Shown here piece by piece: positions 1-5,294 of a stretch of DNA of 7,514 nt. Each line of letters starts with the position of its first letter. Within the stretch, counting starts at the first letter, position 1. A program made the position numbers and the translations under genes. The notes beneath the pieces were generated by a model that did no database searches, was not told the DNA's origin, and saw only the letters and a program-made list of their open reading frames with translations. Source of the stretch: Deltaproteobacteria bacterium (lineage in GTDB: Bacteria > Desulfobacterota > DSM-4660 > Desulfatiglandales > HGW-15); NCBI GenBank assembly GCA_030671095.1, contig DAOVAK010000115.1:1-7514 (forward strand), read 5' to 3'.

Positions 1-141
1 AAGAGACAAAACATTGTAATACTTTAGGCATTTGAAAAGCCCCTGGGCTAACCGGCATTCTCTGGAGGGGCCAAAAAATTTGCGCACTGCCCTTAAGTAT
101 GGCGCACAAAGCGGGATATCTCTGATGGCCATGTTCTGTCA

Positions 142-165
142 ATAAAATCCCTTGCAGGATTTTAT
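142..165. repeat. Short perfect palindrome with ATAAAAT arms
   Basis: A 9-bp perfect stem (142-150 with 157-165) closes a 6-base loop, CTTGCA. The ATAAAAT / ATTTTAT arms recur in the palindrome at 322-346, with a different core. It lies in the asymmetrical centre of the long palindrome, so it may be a later insertion of a small dispersed repeat. No T-tract follows, so a terminator role is unlikely. Confidence 0.6.
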
Positions 166-170
166 AAAGC

Positions 171-207
171 GCCTCCCGAATGCTCTCGGGAGGCTTAGAA
201 GGTTTTT
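171..207 (+). terminator. GC-rich hairpin, possible weak terminator
   Basis: A 9-bp perfect stem (GCCTCCCGA at 171-179 with TCGGGAGGC at 186-194) closes a 6-base loop. A run of five T lies at 203-207, eight bases after the stem. That gap is too long for a classical intrinsic terminator, and no gene ends just upstream in the window. It may equally be a small repeat inserted in the long palindrome, five bases from the hairpin at 142-165. Confidence 0.3.
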
Positions 208-321
208 GGCCGCTCCAGAGAACCCCGCTCAGCCCACCAAGAGTTCTTGCACGGCTGTTTCAAAGGGCTAAAATGTTACAAAACATTTAACTTAGTCTAT
301 ACAATTTTAAAAAGTCAACCG

Positions 322-346
322 TATAAAATTGCGAAGCGATTTTATA
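322..346. repeat. Short palindrome with ATAAAAT arms, 5' of the NUDIX gene
   Basis: Arms 322-329 and 339-346 pair perfectly (TATAAAAT / ATTTTATA). The stem can continue through a T-G wobble and two GC pairs to a 3-base loop (GAA). It ends 16 bases before the NUDIX ATG and just ahead of its Shine-Dalgarno sequence (GAGG, 351-354). It shares arm sequence with 142-165. It could be a dispersed small repeat or, if transcribed, a leader hairpin. Confidence 0.55.
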
Positions 347-362
347 ATTTGAGGTTATATTA

Positions 363-809
363 ATGAAAAGAGAATATCCGGAGCGCCCTATCATTGCAGT
401 GGGAGGAATCATTTTTCACGAGGACACCGTTTTACTGGTAAAAAGGAATAAGGAACCCGCAATGGGGCATTGGAGCTTGCCCGGAGGGGCCGTGGAACTG
501 GGTGAGAGGTTGGAGGAGGCCTTGAAACGTGAGATTCATGAAGAAGTATCCATAAAAATCGGGATTGGGGGGCTGGTCAGGCTTCTTGATCGAGTCGTCC
601 AGGATAAAAAGAGAAGGGTCCGGTTCCATTACGTGATCGCTGATTACTGGGGGTGGAAGGTCTCTGGTCAACCCCACGCCGCCTCTGATATCAGTGATGC
701 TTGCTTTGTAACCCTAAAAGAAGCCCGAAAACTGGGAATCCACGAGGAGGTGGAAGCGACAATTTTGATGGCAATGAAGATGAGAGATGAAAAAGCGGAG
801 GCAGATTGA
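363..809 (+). CDS. NUDIX hydrolase
   Basis: This 148-residue protein has the NUDIX fold, whose members hydrolyse nucleoside diphosphates linked to another group using Mg2+ or Mn2+. The NUDIX box spans residues 42-64: G42, E48, then R56-E57-I58-H59-E60-E61, which carries the metal-binding glutamates. The usual glycine near the end of the box is Ser63, a change tolerated in some family members. Before it lie a typical first strand (IIAVGGIIFHEDTVLLVKR) and the GHWSLPGG turn. The C-terminal SDACFVTLKEARKL segment resembles that of small ADP-ribose pyrophosphatase or MutT-like proteins, but the substrate cannot be read from sequence. The ATG at 363 is preceded by GAGG with 8-base spacing. It appears monocistronic and sits between two long palindromic elements. 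No convincing promoter was identified upstream. Confidence 0.93.
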   Translation: MKREYPERPIIAVGGIIFHEDTVLLVKRNKEPAMGHWSLPGGAVELGERLEEALKREIHEEVSIKIGIGGLVRLLDRVVQDKKRRVRFHYVIADYWGWKVSGQPHAASDISDACFVTLKEARKLGIHEEVEATILMAMKMRDEKAEAD

Positions 810-905
810 GACCGAATAGATTGGTAACGTTCAAAAGTGTTGGCACAGTCTTTCTAAGCTGTAAGTCATGATTCGCCAGCAGATTCTCCGGCAATGCCAA
901 TCTCC

Positions 906-939
906 TCCCTCCGGGCCGTAGGCCCTACGGGCCGGAGGC
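906..939. repeat. GC-rich REP-like hairpin inserted in one arm
   Basis: Positions 909-922 pair with 924-937 around a very tight turn, with a single G-G mismatch (915/931). The core is GTAGGCCCTAC. In the long inverted repeat around it, the left arm has 34 bases here (906-939) where the right arm has only 2 (1104-1105). The hairpin therefore looks like a discrete insertion of about 32 bases. No T-tract follows, so it is not a standard terminator. Confidence 0.6.
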
Positions 940-968
940 AAGGTGATATCTATAGCGCTCACAGCCGA

Positions 969-1063
969 TGATCTGATCTTTGAGGCTTTAAGGAAGATTT
1001 CCTGGATAATAACAGGACATTCTGAGATATGTTTATGGGCGTAAAGCCTCAAAGATCAGATCA
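969..1063. repeat. 22-bp perfect inverted repeat with 51-bp centre
   Basis: The arms 969-990 and 1042-1063 are exact reverse complements over 22 bases. They form the innermost and best preserved pair of the long element. The 51-base centre contains a weak hairpin (AGGAA 991-995 with TTCCT 999-1003). A run of eight T at 1083-1090 lies 19 bases beyond the right arm, too far for a textbook terminator, though a folded transcript could still pause there. Confidence 0.75.
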
Positions 1064-1186
1064 CTGCGGAGTTTGGGTGGAATTTTTTTTGAGATATCAC
1101 CTTTCGGAGACCGGCATTACCTCCGACTAAACAACATCAAATGCCAACACTTTTGGGCGATGCTAAGTCTGCAGCGTCAAGAAAGG

Positions 1187-1855
1187 CTATTTGACTACGT
1201 CCAAGAGCCTTCTCCAGTTTCGCCCAGACCAATATATGATGAAAGCCTTTCCCTTAATGGATTCGAAGGGAACGAATCCCCAGTACCTGCTATCTTGACT
1301 GTTTTCTCGGTTGTCCCCCATAACAAAATAGTGGTCATCTGGCACGGTAACAGAGCAAAATGCACATTTTCCTGCGGGGTTCCCCCAGGATTCACCAGGG
1401 TTTTCATAATGCCCGTAGTTGTCATTTAAGACTTTTCCATTAATGTAAACGTTTCTTCCAATAACCTCTATCTTTTCCCCCGGCAATCCCATAACACGCT
1501 TGATGAAATCTTTGCTCTTATCCTTAGGATAGATAAAAACGATGATATCACCCCGCTTTGGTTCCTTAATGGGGATGATCGTCTTACGAAGAAAAGGGAT
1601 TTTTACGCCGTAAATGAATTTGTTGACCAGAATATGGTCACCTTCGATGAGGGTTGGTCTCATGGATCCGGAGGGTATTTTAAAGGCCTGCACAACGAAG
1701 GTTCGGATAAACAGGGCAAGCAACACAGCAATGGCTGCAGCCTCAGCATATTCCCTCAGAGTGCTCTTTTTTTTGATACCTACTGTCTCCTTTTGCTTCT
1801 CCAAAGCGCCTCCTGAATTGTCTTCGCACTTCCTCTCCCAATTTTTGGATCGCAT
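1187..1855 (-). CDS. lepB: Signal peptidase I
   Basis: This is the membrane-bound serine protease that removes signal peptides from exported proteins on the outer face of the inner membrane. In the 222-residue form, a basic N-terminus is followed by one membrane segment (about 38-56), then the catalytic box PSGSMRPTL with Ser64. The general-base lysine is Lys119 in KDFIKRVMGLPGE. The conserved GDNRENSQDSR box is at 180-190. The family is secure and the length normal. The ATG at 1855 has only a weak GGG upstream. A TTG at codon 18 (1804) has AGGAGG four bases before it and would give a 205-residue protein beginning MEKQKE; this internal start is at least as likely. Unusual is a CAFC pair (C164, C167) in the loop before the last catalytic box. 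It is transcribed away from the pil operon and has no clear terminator. Confidence 0.96.
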   Translation of the reverse strand: MRSKNWERKCEDNSGGALEKQKETVGIKKKSTLREYAEAAAIAVLLALFIRTFVVQAFKIPSGSMRPTLIEGDHILVNKFIYGVKIPFLRKTIIPIKEPKRGDIIVFIYPKDKSKDFIKRVMGLPGEKIEVIGRNVYINGKVLNDNYGHYENPGESWGNPAGKCAFCSVTVPDDHYFVMGDNRENSQDSRYWGFVPFESIKGKAFIIYWSGRNWRRLLDVVK

Positions 1856-1973
1856 TTAATCCCTATTCAAGACATTTGTAAAGGGATTTTTGCGGTCCTT
1901 ATATGAATTTCGTGCGTTATATGCGAAAGAATGGTACAATTTATGCATTATAAGCCCCAAGCCCTATTTCATC

Positions 1974-2003
1974 GGGACCGGGTCTCCAGAGGGAGACCGT
2001 CCC
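1974..2003. repeat. GC-rich hairpin in the lepB-pil divergent region
   Basis: GGTCTCC (1981-1987) pairs perfectly with GGAGACC (1992-1998) around AGAG. After a two-base bulge (1979-1980), GGGAC (1974-1978) pairs with GTCCC (1999-2003). It has no T-tract on either strand and lies between two divergent genes, where a terminator is not expected. It resembles REP-type repeats in shape, but no second copy is present in the window. Confidence 0.5.
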
Positions 2004-2073
2004 CATTTCGCCTCTGACCTCTTTCAACTAGCGGAAATTACTACATAAAGAATGAAGACAAAAACGAAATACA

Positions 2074-2111
2074 ATATATAGTGCCAATCTTTGTTATTGT
2101 GCACTATATAT
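2074..2111. promoter_or_regulatory. Inverted repeat in the pil upstream region, candidate operator
   Basis: An 11-bp perfect inverted repeat (2074-2084 / 2101-2111, core TATAGTGC / GCACTATA) has a 16-base spacer, so half-sites are about 27 bases centre to centre. It sits in a very AT-rich tract about 40 bases upstream of the -35 box. It could bind a dimeric regulator, possibly the XRE protein encoded next door; this is inference from position and symmetry only. Confidence 0.4.
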
Positions 2112-2121
2112 ACACAAATTA

Positions 2122-2143
2122 TATAAATTTTAATTAATTTATA
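2122..2143. promoter_or_regulatory. AT-rich palindrome just upstream of the -35 box
   Basis: TATAAATT (2122-2129) is the reverse complement of AATTTATA (2136-2143), with a 6-base spacer. It ends nine bases before the TTGACA box, where an UP element or a regulator site would lie. With such low complexity a chance palindrome is possible. Confidence 0.35.
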
Positions 2144-2152
2144 AGAAAATAC

Positions 2153-2180
2153 TTGACAAATAATGCCACATATATATGAT
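2153..2180 (+). promoter_or_regulatory. Sigma70-type promoter of the pil operon
   Basis: TTGACA at 2153-2158 and TATGAT at 2175-2180 are separated by 16 bases: a perfect -35 box and a -10 box with one mismatch. The predicted start of transcription is near 2187. This gives a leader of about 48 bases to the TTG at 2235. It also places the ATG at 2163 upstream of the transcript, arguing against that ATG as the translation start. Confidence 0.65.
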
Positions 2181-2234
2181 AAACGATCACAAGGTGAATA
2201 TAAATTGTGGTCAACATCTAGCTTGGAGGCGACA

Positions 2235-2435
2235 TTGACTGCCAACATTGTAAAAGAGATCCGAGAGGAACTCCTGATGAGTAAAGCGGAGTTAGCCAGA
2301 AAAGCAGGGGTTTCACCGCTGACCATCGACAGGATCGAGAAGGGCAAGAGTTGTCGGATGGAAACAAAGCGAAAAATCATTCTGGCTCTCGGTTATCACC
2401 TCTCTGACAAAGACAAAATTTTCCCTCAGGATTAA
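2235..2435 (+). CDS. Small XRE-family helix-turn-helix regulator, first gene of the pil operon
   Basis: From the TTG at 2235 this is a 66-residue protein consisting almost wholly of one XRE/Cro-type DNA-binding domain. The helix-turn-helix is at about residues 16-37 (SKAELARKAGVSPLTIDRIE), followed by two more helices (ETKRKIILALGY). The frame is open back to an ATG at 2163. That ATG lies between the -35 and -10 boxes of the predicted promoter and has no ribosome-binding site, whereas the TTG has GGAGG at 2225-2229 with 5-base spacing. The extra 24 residues would also be low in helix-turn-helix character. The stop codon is 13 bases before the pilM ATG. As the leading gene it may regulate its own promoter and the pilus genes; that role is inferred from position. 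Confidence 0.85.
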   Translation: MTANIVKEIREELLMSKAELARKAGVSPLTIDRIEKGKSCRMETKRKIILALGYHLSDKDKIFPQD

Positions 2436-2448
2436 GAGAGTATTAAGT

Positions 2449-3540
2449 ATGGCTGTAGCTAAGAAGAATCAACTGATCGGGTTGGATATTGGGTCCCATT
2501 CCATCAAATTGGTGGAAATAGAAGACAGCAAAAAAGGGAGGGTCCTCAGGAATTTTGGCATCATCGGGTTGCCCCAGAACGCCATCGTAGAAGGATCCAT
2601 CAAAGAGATGGAGATCGTCTCCTCAGCCATAAAGAATCTTTTCAAACATCTAAAGATAAAAAACAAGAACGTGGCCAGCTCCATTTCTGGTTATTCAGTG
2701 ATCGTGAAAAAAATATCCATTAGCCAAAGAAGCGATGCGGAACTCGAGGCCACCATACCGGATGAGGCAGAGCAGTACATCCCCTTTGATATAAGTGATG
2801 TGAATCTTGACTATGAGGTCTTGCCCTCTGCTGTAGGAGCGGCGGAGGGAGAAAAGGGCGACAAAGAGGGTGAAAAAGAAGACATCATGGACATCATGCT
2901 TGTGGCCGCAAAAAAGGATATCGTTGAGGATTATGTGAGCCTGCTCCAATTATCAAATCTCAATCCTGCTGTACTTGACGTGGACGCCTTCGCCCTTCAG
3001 AACGCCTTCGAAATAAGCGCTGAAGAGACATCGGGGTGTTACGCCATTGTGAATGTGGGGGCAGAGGAATTGGGAATAAATGCCATTAAGGAGGGGGTAT
3101 CCATATTTACAAGGGATTCATCCTATGGCGGCTCCCAGATTACAGAGGCGATCATGTCGAAGTTCGATGTGTCCCATGAGGAAGCGGACCGGATAAAATT
3201 GGGTGGCGTCAAGATGGATCAGGAAAGGGCAGCCATGGAGGAGATTTTTACCTCTGTGGTATCGGGCTGGGTTCAAGAAATAAAACGGGCCCTTGATTTT
3301 CTTGGGACTACCTATCCAGATGAAAGTATTGAGAAGATTTTTGTGACTGGGGGTTCTTGCAGGATCCCCGGATTTCAAAAGTACTTGGAAATGGAAACGG
3401 ATATCCCGGTGGAGGAGTTAAACTCTTTTGCCAGTCTTCAAATAAGCGAGAGGGTGTTTGATCCCAAGTATCTGGGCTATATGGCTCCCCAGGCCGCTGT
3501 GGCAGTGGGCCTGGCCTCAAGGAGTGTGGGTGACAAATGA
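2449..3540 (+). CDS. pilM: Type IV pilus assembly protein PilM
   Basis: PilM is a cytoplasmic actin/FtsA-like ATP-binding protein that docks on the N-terminal tail of PilN and links the alignment complex to the pilus motor. The 363 residues show the first phosphate-binding loop (GLDIGSHSIKLVEI, 11-24), a conserved DEAEQYIPFDI segment (105-115), the second phosphate region (IVNVGAEELGI, 200-210) and the adenosine-binding stretch VTGGSCRIPGF (299-309). The Asp often found in the second loop is Asn202 here. A strongly charged linker (about 131-145, AAEGEKGDKEGEKED) interrupts the middle of the protein. Length is normal for the family. The ATG at 2449 is preceded by a modest AAGAGAG that overlaps the regulator's stop codon, suggesting translational coupling. 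The end overlaps pilN by 4 bases (ATGA). Confidence 0.96.
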   Translation: MAVAKKNQLIGLDIGSHSIKLVEIEDSKKGRVLRNFGIIGLPQNAIVEGSIKEMEIVSSAIKNLFKHLKIKNKNVASSISGYSVIVKKISISQRSDAELEATIPDEAEQYIPFDISDVNLDYEVLPSAVGAAEGEKGDKEGEKEDIMDIMLVAAKKDIVEDYVSLLQLSNLNPAVLDVDAFALQNAFEISAEETSGCYAIVNVGAEELGINAIKEGVSIFTRDSSYGGSQITEAIMSKFDVSHEEADRIKLGGVKMDQERAAMEEIFTSVVSGWVQEIKRALDFLGTTYPDESIEKIFVTGGSCRIPGFQKYLEMETDIPVEELNSFASLQISERVFDPKYLGYMAPQAAVAVGLASRSVGDK

Positions 3541-4133
3541 TAAGAATAAATCTCCTACCATTTAGAGCCGCTAGAAAAAAAGAAAATATCAGAAGGCAGC
3601 TTACCATCTTTACCCTGGCTGTGGTGTTCGCGCTCGTGGTCATGGCCTATTATTTCATGAAATTAAGCACCACACTGTCCGATCGGAAAAAAGAGGAACA
3701 GCAGATAAAGGTGGAGCTTGCAGGCTACAAGAAGACCATTGAAAGAATCAACAACCTGGAAAAAAAGATAGCGGAAATAAGAAAGAAGCTGGACGTCATC
3801 AAAGATCTTGAAAAAAAGAAAATAGGCCCTGTGCTTCTGCTTGATCAGATTGCCGTGGCGGTGCCCAAAGAGAAGCTGTGGCTCACATCCTTTGTGGAAA
3901 AAAAGGGCAAACTAACACTGAATGGAACGGCAATGGATAATGAGACGGTGGCCGTCTTCATGACCAACCTGGAAAATGCAGAGCTTATAACGGCCGTAGA
4001 CCTTAAGAACACCAGGTTGAGAAGCCTTCCAAAATATAAATTGAGCGTCTCCGATTTCTCCCTAGAGTGCACAACCTACGCCTTTAAGGAAGCGAAGAAG
4101 GCTAAAAAGACAGGGAGCAGGAGGAGGAGATAA
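3537..4133 (+). CDS. pilN: Type IV pilus assembly protein PilN
   Basis: PilN is an inner-membrane protein of the alignment complex. Its short cytoplasmic tail binds PilM and its periplasmic part pairs with PilO. The 198-residue protein starts with IRINLLPFR, containing the INLLP PilM-binding motif (residues 4-8). A single membrane segment (about 22-42) and a lysine-rich periplasmic coiled coil (about 48-95) follow. A ferredoxin-like domain (about 100-180) contains PKEKLWLTSF and GKLTLNGTA. The last 17 residues are strongly basic and end SRRRR. The start ATG overlaps the pilM stop in an ATGA junction, indicating coupled translation. The gap to pilO is 35 bases. Confidence 0.94.
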   Translation: MIRINLLPFRAARKKENIRRQLTIFTLAVVFALVVMAYYFMKLSTTLSDRKKEEQQIKVELAGYKKTIERINNLEKKIAEIRKKLDVIKDLEKKKIGPVLLLDQIAVAVPKEKLWLTSFVEKKGKLTLNGTAMDNETVAVFMTNLENAELITAVDLKNTRLRSLPKYKLSVSDFSLECTTYAFKEAKKAKKTGSRRRR

Positions 4134-4168
4134 AGGTCCTGAGGTTTGGACAAAGGAAGCGATAAGGG

Positions 4169-4774
4169 ATGGATACCACGGCTCTTTTCGAACAAATCGA
4201 AAAACTAAAAATGGCTTACAGGGTCCTGATTTTTGTGGGGACCATTGTGCTGCTAATGGCCCTCTTTGTCTACTTTGTCTATATACCCAAGGCAGATCAG
4301 ATTGAGAAGACGAATAAGCAGATAGCCACCCTGAAACAGAGACTCAATAAGGCGAGAATAAGGGCCAAAAATCTAAAGAAGTTTGAACAGGAATTTGCGC
4401 AGGTGGATGCCCAATTTCAGGAGGCCCTTAAACTCCTGCCCAATGAGAAAGAAATACCGAGCCTTTTGAGGAAAATTACCCAACTGGGAAGTGATTCGGC
4501 GCTGGAATTTCGCCTTTTCAGTCCCAAGAAGGAGAAAGCAGGGGATTTCTATATGGAAATCCCTGTGTCCTTGGAAGTGAGTGGCACTTATCAAAATGTG
4601 GCCGTCTTTTTTGATAAAGTGGGTCAGATGGAGCGAATCGTCAATATACTGAATGTGTCCATGAAGCCGGTGAAACCACGTTCCACCCAATTAGTCACCA
4701 CATGTGACGCGGTAACTTACCGATTCAAAGGTAAAGAGGATGTCAAAGCGACTAAGAAAAAAAGGAAGAGATAG
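4169..4774 (+). CDS. pilO: Type IV pilus assembly protein PilO
   Basis: PilO is the partner of PilN in the inner-membrane alignment complex. The 201 residues comprise a short cytoplasmic tail, one membrane segment (about 18-40), a coiled coil (about 42-92, containing IATLKQRLNKAR), the conserved LLPNEKEIPSLLRKI segment and a ferredoxin-like domain. It ends in a basic tail (KKKRKR). The ATG at 4169 has AAAGGAAG about 9 bases upstream. The last 35 bases are shared with the start of pilP in another frame; the same bases encode the basic tail of PilO and the positively charged start of the PilP signal peptide. Confidence 0.94.
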   Translation: MDTTALFEQIEKLKMAYRVLIFVGTIVLLMALFVYFVYIPKADQIEKTNKQIATLKQRLNKARIRAKNLKKFEQEFAQVDAQFQEALKLLPNEKEIPSLLRKITQLGSDSALEFRLFSPKKEKAGDFYMEIPVSLEVSGTYQNVAVFFDKVGQMERIVNILNVSMKPVKPRSTQLVTTCDAVTYRFKGKEDVKATKKKRKR

Positions 4775-5282
4775 TCTACTGCTCGCGTTCGTTCTTGTTT
4801 TCTTTGCATTGGACATGGTCCTGGCCTCGCAAGATGTCATTTACAAGGAGGCTAGGCCGCCGAAAAAGATATTTCAGGAAGATAGAGAGGTAAGCGGGCC
4901 AAAGGCTGTGGGTGAGAAGAAAAAGGAGATCACCTATATTTATGATCCCACCGGCAAGACAGACCCTTTCAAATCCTTCATCGCCATACAGGAGGAGATG
5001 GAGGAGAAGAAAAAGAGAAAACCGCGGACTTACCTGGAGACCGTTGATCTTTCTCAGTTGGAACTCTCTGTGATTATCACAGGCGCAAAAGGAACCTGGG
5101 CCATGGTACGGGACCCAAAGGGTCTCGGCCATGTGATCAAGAAAGGGACCTACATAGGGACGAACGGTGGCGTCGTCCACGAGATTACGGATAAAGCGGT
5201 TATCATCCGGGAAGAATATAGAGATTTCAGGGGGCGCAAGAAGTTTAAGGATATACCCAAGAGATTACCCTCTCTGCGATAA
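4740..5282 (+). CDS. pilP: Type IV pilus assembly protein PilP, non-lipoprotein form
   Basis: PilP is the periplasmic link between PilN/PilO in the inner membrane and the PilQ secretin. The 180-residue precursor has a basic n-region (SKRLRKKGR), a hydrophobic core (about 13-28) and a signal peptidase I site after VLA (cleavage near residue 29/30). There is no cysteine in this region, so the lipoprotein anchor described for several PilP proteins is absent. A disordered basic segment follows, then TDPFKSF (74-80), typical of PilP. The C-terminal beta domain (about 103-165) has LSQLELSVIITG and a GTYIGTNGGVV turn. The ATG at 4740 lies inside the pilO end. GAGG abuts it directly, an unusually close spacing, so coupling to pilO translation is likely. 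The stop codon lies in the loop of a hairpin. Confidence 0.92.
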   Translation: MSKRLRKKGRDSLLLAFVLVFFALDMVLASQDVIYKEARPPKKIFQEDREVSGPKAVGEKKKEITYIYDPTGKTDPFKSFIAIQEEMEEKKKRKPRTYLETVDLSQLELSVIITGAKGTWAMVRDPKGLGHVIKKGTYIGTNGGVVHEITDKAVIIREEYRDFRGRKKFKDIPKRLPSLR

Positions 5283-5294
5283 GCTGTCGCAGAG
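5272..5294 (+). promoter_or_regulatory. Hairpin enclosing the pilP stop codon
   Basis: CTCTGCGA (5272-5279) pairs perfectly with TCGCAGAG (5287-5294), leaving a 7-base loop (TAAGCTG) that contains the pilP TAA. No T-tract follows, so it is not a standard terminator. It could tune pilQ expression relative to pilMNOP or protect the upstream message from 3' exonucleases; either role is inference. Confidence 0.45.

Larger units (their letters stand above)
14..281. repeat. Long imperfect palindrome upstream of the NUDIX gene
   Basis: Seen directly: two arms in opposite orientation. The inner arm pair 58-77 / 203-222 matches at 19 of 20 positions (G68 faces G212). The outer pair, about 14-42 / 253-281, matches at most positions, with TTGTAA, TTTAG and TTTGAAA conserved. 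Between inner and outer blocks the right arm carries about 15 extra bases. The centre (78-202) is not symmetrical and holds separate small hairpins. The element may extend left of the window. Nothing in it resembles a transposase or known RNA. It could be a nonautonomous mobile element, two inverted copies of a dispersed repeat, or a structured RNA; the sequence alone does not decide. Confidence 0.7.
832..1155. repeat. Long nested inverted-repeat element between the NUDIX gene and lepB
   Basis: Seen directly: four blocks pair in nested order. They are 832-845 / 1142-1155 (14 bp perfect), 893-905 / 1106-1118 (11 of 13), 940-951 / 1092-1103 (12 bp perfect), and 969-990 / 1042-1063 (22 bp perfect). 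The unpaired spacers differ in length between arms, so it is an eroded or rearranged palindrome rather than a simple hairpin. It begins 22 bases after the NUDIX stop and ends about 30 bases short of the lepB stop codon. No coding frame, transposase or target-site duplication was seen. It could be a miniature mobile element, a fold-back repeat, or a structured RNA; if transcribed it could also stop converging transcripts. Confidence 0.7.

Noticed and set aside
1..132. Open frame on the minus strand from an ATG at 132 to the left edge (44 codons)
   Set aside because: It lies inside a palindrome arm, has no ribosome-binding site and no recognisable family; a real gene cannot be excluded because the frame is cut by the window.
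199..359. Stop-free stretch on the plus strand ending just before the NUDIX gene
   Set aside because: It has no ATG start or ribosome-binding site and overlaps palindromic sequence; more likely repeat-derived.
1083..1090. Run of eight T after the 22-bp inverted repeat, considered as a NUDIX terminator
   Set aside because: It lies 19 bases past the stem, and the stem encloses a 51-base centre; not a standard intrinsic terminator.
2163..2234. Upstream ATG start for the HTH gene
   Set aside because: It lies between the -35 and -10 boxes and has no Shine-Dalgarno sequence; the TTG at 2235 has a strong one.
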